Position numbers and translations under genes: made by a program. From Nocardia aurantia (GTDB lineage: Bacteria; Actinomycetota; Actinomycetes; Mycobacteriales; Mycobacteriaceae): a stretch of 64,000 nucleotides of DNA. Numbering within the stretch: the stretch's first letter is position 1; every line of letters begins with the position of its first letter. Of this stretch, positions 33,871-42,023 are shown in pieces. The notes beneath the pieces are model-generated. The model did not search any database and was not told where the DNA came from. It was given only the letters and a program-made list of their open reading frames with translations. The stretch spans positions 1 through 64,000 of the forward strand of contig NZ_WEGI01000009.1 of NCBI RefSeq assembly GCF_009604425.1, in the 5' to 3' direction.

Positions 33871-34584
33871 TCAGGACAGCTCGGCGAGCGCGCCGGTGAT
33901 CACGGCCGCGACCTCGTCGGGGTGGGTGTGCATCACCAAGTGCGGTGCGTCGAGTTCGACGACCGCGCGCAGTCCGGCCCGCTCGTAACCGAACCGCTCG
34001 ACCTCCGGATTGATGGTGTGGTCGGCTGCGGAGACGATTCCCCACGCGGGCTTCGTCTTCCATGCCGCGACCGACGCGGGCTCGGTGAAGGCGGCGGCCG
34101 ACAGCGGCCGCTGCGAGACCGCGAACACCCGCGCCCGGACCGGATCGACGCCGGCCGCGAAGATCGCCGGAAAGGCGTCCGGCTCCACCGAGACATCCGT
34201 ACCCGGCTCGCCGTCCGCGACCGGGTACGGCGTGTAGACCAGATGCGCCGCGAGGTCGGAATCGGGGAAGCCGCCCTGCAACGCGCCCAGGCTCTCACCC
34301 TCCTCGAGCACGTAGCCCGCGACGTAGACGAGCCCGATCACGTTGTCGGCCGCCCCGGCCACGGTGATCACCGCGCCGCCGTAGGAGTGTCCGGCCAGCA
34401 GGACCGGCCCGTCGATCCGCTCCACGACCGCGCGCACCGCGGCCGCGTCGGCGGCCAGGCTGCGGTTGTAGACCGGTGGTACGAATACCGGAACTCTTTG
34501 TGCGAGAAGTCGTTCGGTCACCGGTGACCAGCTGGCCGCGTCGGCGAAGGCACCGTGGACCAGGACGACGGTGGGGGAGGGCAT
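33871..34584 (-). CDS. Alpha/beta hydrolase
   Basis: 237 aa from ATG at 34584. VLVHGAFADAASW is the oxyanion strand-turn, LLAGHSYGGAV carries the nucleophile Ser (about residue 75), and DAPHLVMHTHPDEVA the catalytic His near the C-terminus. The size and HGAFADAxxW opening are those of the EstC/salicylate-esterase-like group often annotated as alpha/beta hydrolase. It lies 100 bp after a GlxA-type regulator on the same strand and may be its target. Substrate unknown. Confidence 0.85.
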   Translation of the reverse strand: MPSPTVVLVHGAFADAASWSPVTERLLAQRVPVFVPPVYNRSLAADAAAVRAVVERIDGPVLLAGHSYGGAVITVAGAADNVIGLVYVAGYVLEEGESLGALQGGFPDSDLAAHLVYTPYPVADGEPGTDVSVEPDAFPAIFAAGVDPVRARVFAVSQRPLSAAAFTEPASVAAWKTKPAWGIVSAADHTINPEVERFGYERAGLRAVVELDAPHLVMHTHPDEVAAVITGALAELS

Positions 34585-34684
34585 GCGTTTCCTTTCGTCG
34601 GTGTGCGGCGATGACCCGCTGCCCATGAAGTCTCGATCCGCACCCCCGCGGGCGCCCCTCGCTCCGGGCCACGAATCCACCGGT

Positions 34685-35695
34685 TCAGGACACGGCCCGA
34701 TCCTCGTCCACGAACGGTTCCGTCGACCGGAACCGCTGCTGATACTTGCGCGGCGAGATTCCCAGCCGCGCGACGAAGGCCCGCCGCAGACTCTCGCTGT
34801 TACCGAATCCGGCCGCGATGGCGGTCTCCGTCACCGAGTGCCCGGCGTGCAGCAGATCGCGGGCCGTGCAGAACCGCGCGAACACCACGTAGTCGGCGGG
34901 CGAGCGCTCCAATTCGGTGCGGAACAACCTGGTCAGATGCCGCGGACTGATGCGGGCGTGCGCGGCCAGCGTCTGCACGGTGTGCGGGTACGCCGGATCG
35001 GCCCAGATCAGATCCGTCACCCCGCGCACCAGCGCACTGCGCGGCGCGGGCCCGCTCAGCGAGGCCGAGAACTGCGACTGCCCGCCCGCGCGCTGCATGT
35101 AGACCACCAGCGACTGGGCCACCCGCCGCGCCACATCCGGCCCGTGATCCTCCTCGACCAGCGCCAGCCCCAGGTCGATCCCCGCGGCCACCCCCGCCGA
35201 GCTGTACAGATTCCCGTCCCGCACGAAGATGGCATCCGCCTGCACGTCGACCGCCGGGTACCGATGCGCGAGCTCACGCGCGAACTTCCAATGCGTGGTG
35301 GCCCGCCGGCCGTCCAGCAGCCCGAGTTCGGCCGGTACGAAGGCGCCGCTGCAGATGGAGGCAAGCCGGCGGGTGCGCGTCGAGAGCGTGAACGCCGCCG
35401 CCAGCAGCCGGTCGGTGACGAACCGGGCCGGCGGCAGCTCACTGCCGGGGATCACGACGGTGTCGAATCGCCCGGCGTCCGTCGCCGCGCCGCCGACCTC
35501 CATCCGGCCGCCGATCGAGGTCTGCACACTCTCCCCGTCCGGTGAGATCAGCACCACCTCGTAACCCGGCACCGAATGACCGGCCTCCACGAAAACCTCT
35601 GCGGGCCCGGCGAAATCGAGCATCTTGACGCCGTCGAAGACCAGGAAGCCGATGCGTCGGTGCGGTGGTCCCGGGATCGATGACATGTCCACCAT
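34685..35695 (-). CDS. GlxA-family transcriptional regulator (DJ-1/PfpI domain plus AraC HTH)
   Basis: 336 aa. Residues 13-190 form a DJ-1/PfpI-type domain (IGFLVFDGVKMLDFAGPAEVF; CSGAFVPAELGLLDGRRATTHW with the nucleophile-elbow Cys in SICSGA). The C-terminal 100 residues form the AraC HTH pair (LAAHARISPRHLTRLFRTELERSPADYV and ETAIAAGFGNSESLRRAF). Such regulators often control an adjacent hydrolase or detoxification enzyme, here the downstream alpha/beta hydrolase. An internal ATG at 35686 is an alternative start. Confidence 0.88.
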   Translation of the reverse strand: MVDMSSIPGPPHRRIGFLVFDGVKMLDFAGPAEVFVEAGHSVPGYEVVLISPDGESVQTSIGGRMEVGGAATDAGRFDTVVIPGSELPPARFVTDRLLAAAFTLSTRTRRLASICSGAFVPAELGLLDGRRATTHWKFARELAHRYPAVDVQADAIFVRDGNLYSSAGVAAGIDLGLALVEEDHGPDVARRVAQSLVVYMQRAGGQSQFSASLSGPAPRSALVRGVTDLIWADPAYPHTVQTLAAHARISPRHLTRLFRTELERSPADYVVFARFCTARDLLHAGHSVTETAIAAGFGNSESLRRAFVARLGISPRKYQQRFRSTEPFVDEDRAVS

Positions 35696-35880
35696 TATCC
35701 CGGCCCCGTGCTGCCGGAATGATGTGATCTTCGCTGCTCACGAGGGTCCTCCGCACGGATCGCCGGGTGTCTCGTTTTCAGGGATTCCTGGCCCGTTCAG
35801 CGGGGCCGTGACGCCGCGCCACCGCCAGACTCGAGTGGCTCGCCGCGGCGGGCGCCGACGCGACGAAAGGGACAACGAAC

Positions 35881-36843
35881 ATGGCAGGCAATCCGCACGG
35901 GATCTCTCTCGAACCGGCCGCACAGGATTTCGTGGACGCCACCTCCGAGCCGCCGTTCCTGTATCAGATGCCACCGGAGGAGGGCCGCAAAACCGTTGAC
36001 GGCGTCCAGGATTCGGAGATCTTCAAGCCGGAGATCGACGAGGAGTGGATCACCGTGGACGGCGGCCCCACCGGATCCGTGCGCGCCCGGATCGTGAAGC
36101 CGAAGGACGCCACCGGCCTCCTCCCGGTCATCGTCTACACTCACGGCGCCGGCTGGGTCTTCGGCGACGCCCACACCCACGACCGCCTGGTCCGCGACCT
36201 GGCCGTGGGCGCCCGGGCGGCCGTCGTCTTCCCCGAATACGATCGCTCCCCCGAGGTGCACTATCCGGTCGCCAACGAACAGTCCTATCGCGTGGTCCAG
36301 TGGGTCACCACCGAGGGCCCGAGCAAGAACCTCGACCCCACCCGCATCGCGATCGCGGGCGACTCCGTCGGCGGCAACATGGCCATCGCCCTCACCCTGA
36401 TGGCGAAGGAGCGCGGCGACGTGTCGTTCCGTCAGCAGGTGCTGTTCTATCCGGTGACCGACGCCGCCTTCGACACTCCCTCGTACCACGAATTCGCGAC
36501 CGGCTACTTCCTGACTCGCGAAGGCATGCAATGGTTCTGGGACCAGTACACCACCGACGAGGCCGACCGCGCGCAGATCACCGCCTCCCCGCTGCGGGCC
36601 ACCCCCGAACAACTGGCGGACCTCCCGCCGGCCCTGATCATCACCGCCGAGGCCGATGTGCTCCGGGACGAGGGGGAGGCCTACGCCGCCAAACTCCGCA
36701 CCGCCGGCGTCCCGGTAACCCAGGTCCGCTACGGCGCCATCACCCACGACTTCGTGATGCTGAACACCCTGCACGACACCAATGCGGCGAAAGCCGCTGT
36801 GGCACAGGCGGTCGCGGCCCTGTCCGCGGCACTGCACGACTGA
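35881..36843 (+). CDS. HSL-family (hormone-sensitive-lipase-like) esterase
   Basis: 320 aa with an AGGGACAACGAAC leader. The HSL oxyanion motif appears as THGAGWVFGD, with Ala where Gly is usual (HGGG); the nucleophile is in GDSVGGNMA (Ser near residue 162), Asp in ITAEADVLRDEG and His in ITHDFVML. It resembles the Lip esterases of mycobacteria. It is divergent from the GlxA-type regulator, 185 bp apart, so regulation by it is possible. The HGAG variant suggests a somewhat different acyl pocket. Confidence 0.87.
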   Translation: MAGNPHGISLEPAAQDFVDATSEPPFLYQMPPEEGRKTVDGVQDSEIFKPEIDEEWITVDGGPTGSVRARIVKPKDATGLLPVIVYTHGAGWVFGDAHTHDRLVRDLAVGARAAVVFPEYDRSPEVHYPVANEQSYRVVQWVTTEGPSKNLDPTRIAIAGDSVGGNMAIALTLMAKERGDVSFRQQVLFYPVTDAAFDTPSYHEFATGYFLTREGMQWFWDQYTTDEADRAQITASPLRATPEQLADLPPALIITAEADVLRDEGEAYAAKLRTAGVPVTQVRYGAITHDFVMLNTLHDTNAAKAAVAQAVAALSAALHD

Positions 36844-36897
36844 CCGTCCCGGGTTCGCCGGTCCGCTCGCCCGGACCGGCGCTCCGAGCCGGCGGAT

Positions 36898-37290
36898 TCA
36901 GCCTTGTCCGGTGCGGGTGTCGTGCGCATCCACCGAGCCCGCCAGGAGATCGGTCAGTAGCGAGCGGGTGTTCTCGTCGTCCAGCCGTGCCCGCTCGGCG
37001 CTGAGCTCGACCGTCGTGCCGTCGGATCGAGACACATTCACTGTGAGGTCACCGGGCTGGGTGCGGATCCACGCGACGAGCGCGCCGGCCAGCGCCATCG
37101 CCGCGCCGTCGGACCGCAGCGCGACCGTCACCGTCTCGATCGCCGAACCGAGTGTGCCCACCGGTGGCACCTTGCTGATCAGCCGCACTCGGCCGCGCAG
37201 CGTTTCCTCGGCCGCCAGCCGGGATCGCAGCGTGTGCAGGTCGCTGCTGTTCCCCGATGTCACAACGGATACGGATTCCGCCACGTCCAC
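36898..37290 (-). CDS. EACC1-type (effector-associated constant component) small protein
   Basis: 130 aa. The segment LHTLRSRLAAEETLRGRVRLISKVPPVGTLGSAIETVTVALRSDGAAMALAGALVAWIR, a short hydrophobic hairpin, then LTVNVSRSDGTTVELSAERARLDDENTRSLLTDLL, has the layout of the EACC1 component of actinobacterial conflict systems (predicted from comparative genomics), usually encoded beside a caspase-like or trypsin-like effector. No such effector is adjacent: the neighbours are an esterase and a VapBC pair. It may be an orphan remnant or act in trans. Frame and codon use are those of a real gene. Confidence 0.65.
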   Translation of the reverse strand: MDVAESVSVVTSGNSSDLHTLRSRLAAEETLRGRVRLISKVPPVGTLGSAIETVTVALRSDGAAMALAGALVAWIRTQPGDLTVNVSRSDGTTVELSAERARLDDENTRSLLTDLLAGSVDAHDTRTGQG

Positions 37291-37398
37291 CTGTCCACCC
37301 CTCGGATCGCCTCGAGCGACGCCAATCTAGCACCGAACAGCTTGCGCGGGCCCACGTTTCGCGATCCGACGTCCGAGCCGCAGGCGATTCATCGGCAA

Positions 37399-37788
37399 CT
37401 ACGGTGCCGCCCAGTTCAATCCAGCCGCGGCGGCGGCTTCGCCGAGACGCTTGTCGTAAGCGACGAAAGACGTCAGGTCAGTGGCCAATTCGAGGGCGGT
37501 GGCCAGATGGATCGCGTCGAGACTTCGCACTGTCGCCGGCGATACCGCGGCAGCGTTCGCCCGAACGATGCCGTCGATCTCGACGATGTCCACTCGTGCC
37601 AACACTGCGGGGACGTGCACGAGGTCCCCAGGCGCGGCGATCCGCACGGCGCGAACCAACTCGACCTCTACGAGCGCGGAAGCGACCCAGGGGAGGTCGG
37701 GACGTTCTCCGAGCCAGTGTCTGAGCGCGTCGGTCTCAGGCTCGAGGCGAACCAACTTGACCAGTGCGCTGGTATCGAGATAAAGCAT
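37399..37788 (-). CDS. vapC: VapC-type PIN-domain toxin ribonuclease
   Basis: 129 aa. The four acidic residues of PIN domains are in place: D5 (LYLDTSALVK), E43 (EVEL), D91 (SLDAIHLATAL) and D112 (VAYDKRL), binding Mg2+ for RNA cleavage. It overlaps the antitoxin stop by one base and follows it, the usual order. The tRNA or rRNA target is unknown. Confidence 0.9.
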   Translation of the reverse strand: MLYLDTSALVKLVRLEPETDALRHWLGERPDLPWVASALVEVELVRAVRIAAPGDLVHVPAVLARVDIVEIDGIVRANAAAVSPATVRSLDAIHLATALELATDLTSFVAYDKRLGEAAAAAGLNWAAP

Positions 37789-38087
37789 CAGTACCGCTCA
37801 CCGTCGCGGAGTTCCTGAAGTGCGGCGTTCACCTGGCTCGCATCATCGACCGCCTCCGACCTGCCTCGGCGGTGAAGATCTGCGAGCAGGTCGGCGCGGC
37901 CTCTCGTAGCGGGTCGGATACGTCCTTCGGCTGCCAGGCGAGCCCGCATATCCTGGACCCGGTCCACCGGGACGATTCGGCCTATGATGCGGCCACGTTC
38001 GGTGATGTCGATTGTCTCTCCCGCCTTGACCAGCGCCAAGGCCCGTGCCGTGTGGTGCGACAGTTCACGAATCGGAATGGCCGTCAT
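37788..38087 (-). CDS. vapB: VapB/Phd-type antitoxin
   Basis: 99 aa of the Phd/YefM fold: IPIRELSHHTARALALVKAGETIDITERGRIIGRIVP at the N-terminus, the DNA-binding and dimer part, and a C-terminal part rich in charged residues that should wrap the toxin. First gene of the vapBC operon, with direct repeats TGTGTCACA just upstream where it would repress its own promoter. Confidence 0.9.
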   Translation of the reverse strand: MTAIPIRELSHHTARALALVKAGETIDITERGRIIGRIVPVDRVQDMRARLAAEGRIRPATRGRADLLADLHRRGRSEAVDDASQVNAALQELRDGERY

Positions 38088-38095
38088 GCCCCGAG

Positions 38096-38117
38096 TGTGT
38101 CACAAAAATGTGTCACA
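38096..38117. promoter_or_regulatory. Direct repeats TGTGTCACA upstream of vapB
   Basis: Two copies of TGTGTCACA at 38096-38104 and 38109-38117, 13 bases apart in period, begin nine bases before the vapB start. They are probable VapB(C) binding sites covering the vapBC promoter, and lie also upstream of the divergent thioredoxin-domain gene. Confidence 0.55.
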
Positions 38118-38142
38118 TGTCAGGGTGTGGGAGGCTGGTGGG

Positions 38143-40197
38143 GTGAATCGGCTCGGTGGCGCGACCTCGCCCTATTTGCGGCAGCATGCGGACAACCCGG
38201 TGGCCTGGCGGCAGTGGGATGCCGAGGCGCTGGCCGAGGCCGCGGCGCGGGATGTGCCGATTCTGTTGTCCATCGGATATGCCAGTTGTCACTGGTGTCA
38301 TGTCATGGCCCACGAGTCGTTCGAGGACGAGGCGACCGCGGCGGTGATGAACGCGAACTTCGTGTGCGTGAAGGTGGATCGGGAGGAGCGGCCCGATCTG
38401 GATGCCGTGTACATGGCGGCGACCGTCGCCATGACCGGGCAGGGTGGCTGGCCGATGACGTGTTTTCTCACGCCGGCCGGGGATCCGTTCTATTGCGGGA
38501 CCTATTACCCCAAGGAGCCGCGTGGGGGGATGCCGTCGTTCACGCAGTTGCTCGAGGCGGTGCGGGAGACGTGGCGGAATCGGCGCGGTGAGGTGAACGA
38601 GGCGGCGGGGCAGGTGGTGGCGGCGTTGCGGTCGCAGGCCGACGGGTTGCCGGAGACCGATGCGAGTGTGACGCCGGAGTTGCTGGAGCAGGCGGTGGCT
38701 GCGGTGATCCGCGATGTCGATTCGCGCAACGGCGGATTCGGGGGTGCGCCGAAGTTTCCGCCGTCGGCGTTGCTGGAGGGGCTGTTGCGGCACGTCGAGC
38801 GCACCGGTGACGAGCAGGCGCTCGCGGCGGCCGCGCTGACCGCCGAGGCGATGGCGCGGGGCGGCATCTACGACCAGTTGCGGGGTGGGTTCGCGCGATA
38901 CTCGGTCGACGCCGCCTGGGTGGTACCGCATTTCGAGAAGATGCTGTACGACAATGCGCAATTGCTGCGGGTGTACGGTCATCTCGCTCGGCGGTTCTCG
39001 AATGTGACTGTGGGACAGTTGGGTTCGTCCTCCGTGCGGGTGGCTGCCGAGACGGCTCGATTCCTGATCGACGATCTGGGTACCGCCGAGGGCGGGTTCG
39101 CCTCGGCTTTCGACGCCGACACGCACCTCGAGCCCGGGGCGCCGGGGGTCGAGGGGGCCACGTACGTGTGGACGCCCGAGCAGTTGCGGGACACGCTCGG
39201 TGCGGACGACGGTGATTGGGCCGCAACGTTTTTCAATGTCACCGCCGAGGGCACCTTCGAGCACGGGAGTTCGGTGCTCACCCGGTACCGCGACCCGGAG
39301 GATCCCGAGCGGTTCGAGCGGATTCGGGAGCGGTTGCGCGCGGCCCGGGATCGGCGACCGCAGCCGGATCGGGACGACAAGGTGGTCACCGCCTGGAACG
39401 GCATAGCGATCACTGCGCTCGCCGAAGCTGGTGCGGCGCTGGGGCATTCGGAATGGGTCGAGGCGGCTGCCGGTTGTGCGCGGTATCTGCTGGCCGAGCA
39501 TGTCCAGGGTGACCGGGTGGTGCGGGCCTCGCTGGGCGGGGTGGCCGGTTCGGCGCCCGGCGTGCTGGAGGACTACGCCTGGCTGGTCACCGGTCTGCTC
39601 GCCCTGTACCAGGCCACCGGCGACCCACAGTGGCTTGCTCCCGCCGAGCGTCTGCTCGATGCCGCCATCGAGCTGTTCGCCGACTCCGCGCAGTCCGGCA
39701 GCTGGTTCGACACCGCTGTCGACGCCGAATCGCTGGTCACCCGGCCTCGTGATCCTTTCGACGGCGCCACCCCGGCCGGCGCCTCGGCACTCGCCGAGGC
39801 GCTGCTGACCGCCTCGGTGCTCACCGGCGCCGAGCGGGCCGGGCGCTATCGGGCACTGGCCGACGCCACTCTCACCCGTGGCGCGATCGTGCTGGCCCGC
39901 GCGGCGCGCTCCGGTGGCCATTGGCTGGCCGTCGCCGAGGCGGCTCTGGCCGGGCCGATCCAGGTCGCGGTCGCCCTGCCCGATGACGCGGAGGCGGTCG
40001 AACTGCTCACCGCCGCACGTCGTTTCGCTCCCGGCGGCTCGGCAGTCCTTGCCGGACAGGAGAACTCGAGCCCCTTGCTGATCGACCGACCGCCTGTCGC
40101 CGGGCGGTCCGCCGCCTATGTCTGCCACGGCACCGTGTGTGATCTCCCGGTCACCGAACCGGCGGCATTGGTCGACGCACTGAATGCGGTCCGCTGA
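38143..40197 (+). CDS. Thioredoxin-domain-containing protein, YyaL/DUF255 (spermatogenesis-associated 20-like)
   Basis: 684 aa from GTG at 38143 (aligning with M. tuberculosis Rv1084). N-terminal thioredoxin-like DUF255 domain: NPVAWRQWDAEALAEAA, ILLSIGYASCHWCHVMAHESFED with CxxC, and VDREERPDLDAVYM. The C-terminal two thirds form an (alpha/alpha)6 barrel like N-acylglucosamine epimerases (KVVTAWNGIAITALAEAGAALG, PHFEKMLYDNAQLLRVYG). Widespread, biochemical role unsettled. The large frames on the opposite strand here are shadows. Confidence 0.9.
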   Translation: MNRLGGATSPYLRQHADNPVAWRQWDAEALAEAAARDVPILLSIGYASCHWCHVMAHESFEDEATAAVMNANFVCVKVDREERPDLDAVYMAATVAMTGQGGWPMTCFLTPAGDPFYCGTYYPKEPRGGMPSFTQLLEAVRETWRNRRGEVNEAAGQVVAALRSQADGLPETDASVTPELLEQAVAAVIRDVDSRNGGFGGAPKFPPSALLEGLLRHVERTGDEQALAAAALTAEAMARGGIYDQLRGGFARYSVDAAWVVPHFEKMLYDNAQLLRVYGHLARRFSNVTVGQLGSSSVRVAAETARFLIDDLGTAEGGFASAFDADTHLEPGAPGVEGATYVWTPEQLRDTLGADDGDWAATFFNVTAEGTFEHGSSVLTRYRDPEDPERFERIRERLRAARDRRPQPDRDDKVVTAWNGIAITALAEAGAALGHSEWVEAAAGCARYLLAEHVQGDRVVRASLGGVAGSAPGVLEDYAWLVTGLLALYQATGDPQWLAPAERLLDAAIELFADSAQSGSWFDTAVDAESLVTRPRDPFDGATPAGASALAEALLTASVLTGAERAGRYRALADATLTRGAIVLARAARSGGHWLAVAEAALAGPIQVAVALPDDAEAVELLTAARRFAPGGSAVLAGQENSSPLLIDRPPVAGRSAAYVCHGTVCDLPVTEPAALVDALNAVR

Positions 40198-40550
40198 TCG
40201 GAGACCATGGGGTCGGCCGACTTGCGGTGCGTCGGCCGGGGCTCGCGATGCCCGTCGGCCGCGCTCACGCCGAACTCGGCCGGGTCCCTCGGCCGATCGG
40301 AGAGCTCTGCGAAAGTTGGGCCGTCTGCCTTCGGGTTTCGGTCGGATGGTCCTCGATCGTTCAGGTGGCGGAGTCCCGCCGGCCCGGCCACCAGGCCTCG
40401 TGTCGGCGAGAGGACTCCACTCGGGCGGCGACCCGGGACGGTTCGGCGAAACGCTTGCCCGATCGGCCGCGGTCGAAAAGGGTTGGCGGGGGAGACGTGC
40501 CGACTGATAGTGTCCCGGACACCGTGACATCCAGCGAGGAGGTGAGACCC
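40198..40550. promoter_or_regulatory. Upstream region of the leader-ORF / GNAT / IF-1 operon
   Basis: A roughly 350-base interval without a supported gene. A promoter candidate is TTGGCG (40483-40488), 17 bases, GATAGT (40506-40511); the segment GAAAAGG stands just before the -35. A WhiB7-type promoter, which needs AT-rich bases directly upstream of the -35, is thus conceivable but weakly supported. Confidence 0.4.
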
Positions 40551-40610
40551 GTGAACACTGTGTCCATGTGGGGCCTCCCTGTCGTCGTCACGGTTTGGCG
40601 AACGATGTAG
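40551..40610 (+). CDS. 19-aa leader peptide (upstream ORF) of the GNAT / IF-1 operon
   Basis: A GTG codon with the perfect AGGAGG sequence eight bases upstream opens a frame for VNTVSMWGLPVVVTVWRTM and stops with TAG at 40608-40610. It is hydrophobic and Val-rich with two Trp. Directly after the stop begins a long hairpin (40612-40657) that ends five bases before the ATG of the acetyltransferase. The strong initiation site on a minimal frame is the signature of a regulatory leader peptide; the stalling stimulus is unknown. Confidence 0.6.
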   Translation: MNTVSMWGLPVVVTVWRTM

Positions 40611-40611
40611 C

Positions 40612-40657
40612 CGTCGCCGGGAGTGCCTCAGCAACAAGGCAATCCCGAAAGGCGACG
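40612..40657 (+). promoter_or_regulatory. Long leader hairpin, candidate translational attenuator
   Basis: CGTCGCC (40612-40618) pairs with GGCGACG (40651-40657); next to it GGGA (40619-40622) with TCCC (40643-40646), leaving GAAA bulged; and TGCCT (40624-40628) with AGGCA (40637-40641). The ribosome site GAAAGG (40647-40652) of the acetyltransferase lies partly in the stem, so it would be masked unless a ribosome at the leader stop opens the base. Confidence 0.65.
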
Positions 40658-40661
40658 TCCG

Positions 40662-41444
40662 ATGAACTTCGCGAATTCCTCACCCGATACGGGTGGATCC
40701 ACCGTAACCATCACCCGAGTTGCGGAAACACAATGGCACGCGGTGGCCGATGACCTGGTGGTCGGCCGCGCCGAAGCCTCCCGGCGGCCCGACGGCAGGG
40801 TATTCCTCAGCATCGACGCATGGCATGAGGCGGTCTTCGACCGGCTGGCCGAGGCGATGGTGCCGAATCTGCCGACACCGCTCCACACGATCGTCGACGA
40901 GGTCGACATCGACCTGCGAACCGCTTGGGAGCGTGCCGGTTTCACCGCCGGTCGCCGGGAGTGGGAATATCTCGTATCCACCGACCCACGGGTCGCCGGG
41001 CGGGGTGCGGCCACGGATCTCGGGGAGGTGATCGTCCTGCCACTCGGTGCGCTACCCGAAGAACCACTTCTTCAGGCGTACAACATGATTCGTGCCGAGG
41101 TCGGGCCGGACCGGATGCCGGTCGAGATCACGGACTGCCGGGGCGGGGCGGCGATTGATCCGGCCCGATACGCGGTCGCGGACAGGTCCGGCGACATCGT
41201 CGGCCTGCTCCGGATCGTCTCGCGCCGTCGCCACGCGCGGATCGAATTCGTCGCCGTGCGCGCCGGACATCGCCGCCGCGGCATCGCCCGAGCCCTGCTC
41301 ACGGGGGTTCTGGACGAACTGCACCGGTCCGGGATCGGCACGGTGTCGGCGTACGTCGACGCCGGCAACACCGCCGCCGTGGCACTGTTCGACGGACTCG
41401 CCGGCCGCCGTGCAGGCAGCAACATCGAGTTGGTGCTGCGATGA
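40662..41444 (+). CDS. GNAT-family N-acetyltransferase
   Basis: 260 aa from ATG at 40662. The C-terminal GNAT fold is clear: IVGLLRIVSRRRHARIEFVAVRAGHRRRGIARALLTGVLDELH, including the acetyl-CoA pyrophosphate loop (RxxGxA as RRRGIA), and SAYVDAGNTAAVALFDGLAG. The N-terminal half (MPNLPTPLHTIVDEVD region, to about residue 115) looks like a degenerate first GNAT repeat. The acceptor is unknown. It is translated from a possibly masked start after a leader peptide, and its stop overlaps the IF-1 paralogue (ATGA), so both products are made together. Confidence 0.8.
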   Translation: MNFANSSPDTGGSTVTITRVAETQWHAVADDLVVGRAEASRRPDGRVFLSIDAWHEAVFDRLAEAMVPNLPTPLHTIVDEVDIDLRTAWERAGFTAGRREWEYLVSTDPRVAGRGAATDLGEVIVLPLGALPEEPLLQAYNMIRAEVGPDRMPVEITDCRGGAAIDPARYAVADRSGDIVGLLRIVSRRRHARIEFVAVRAGHRRRGIARALLTGVLDELHRSGIGTVSAYVDAGNTAAVALFDGLAGRRAGSNIELVLR

Positions 41445-41671
41445 GCGATCGGGCGAACGGCAAGGGCATCGAGATCGAGGGCACGGTCGTCGAGTGCCTG
41501 CGTAACGCCACGTTCAAGGTGGAACTCCCGAACGGGCATACGGTACTCGCGCACATCAGCGGGAAGATCCGGAAGAACTACATCAAGATCCTGCCGCAGG
41601 ACCGGGTGCTCGTGGAGCTGAGTCCCTACGATCTGGCCCGTGGCCGAATCCTGTTCCGGTATCGGACATAG
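41441..41671 (+). CDS. infA: IF-1-like translation initiation factor (probable paralogue)
   Basis: 76 aa, an OB-fold protein: KGIEIEGTVVECLRNATFKVELPNGHTVLAHISGKIRKNYIKILPQDRVLVELSPYDLARGRILFRYR spans the whole IF-1 fold. The canonical gene is normally beside rpmJ/rpsM in the ribosomal cluster, which is not here; this copy is in an ATGA overlap with an acetyltransferase and has an unusual start (SDRANGKG), so I read it as an extra, diverged IF-1. It would bind the 30S A site. Whether it replaces or modulates the main IF-1 is open. Confidence 0.8.
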   Translation: MSDRANGKGIEIEGTVVECLRNATFKVELPNGHTVLAHISGKIRKNYIKILPQDRVLVELSPYDLARGRILFRYRT

Positions 41672-42023
41672 GGCTGGACCGTGCCGGGCACCCCGGTGCC
41701 CGGCACGGTTGCGCTGCCCCGGCCGATCCGGTTCCGCCGTGCCGGTCCGGAAACCGTGTGTACCGACCACGAAAGCCGGTTCGGCTGTGTCCGCACCGCC
41801 CACTGCTGCCGGGCAAAGGCTGGTAGTCCTCGCGGCTCGGCCCGGCCGCAGCGGGGTCGGTGGCTGTGGCTCTGGACGCACTGCGGTTGAATCGATTCCG
41901 CTGTGCGTAGTCACAGGTCGGCTGTACCTTCATGAAATCGACTGTGCTGACGAAGAATTCGATCGCAGCGGCATCGAGACGATCGGGTCACAGGGTTCGG
42001 CCCGGGGGTGCTTTGCACATCCT
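41672..42023. other. Interval between the IF-1 paralogue and the cyclase gene
   Basis: It contains the terminator hairpin at 41678-41709 and then about 310 bases, partly lower in GC (41895-41970), in which no gene is supported. Confidence 0.4.
41678..41709 (+). terminator. Terminator of the GNAT / IF-1 operon
   Basis: Perfect 15-base arms beginning ACCGTGCCGGG (41678-41692 and 41695-41709) with two bases between them, seven bases after the stop of the IF-1 gene. No T-tract. Confidence 0.8.

Noticed and set aside
38113..40530. 805-codon minus-strand frame
   Set aside because: Antisense to the DUF255 thioredoxin-domain gene; its composition (Arg/Gly/Pro/His-rich) is that of a shadow frame.
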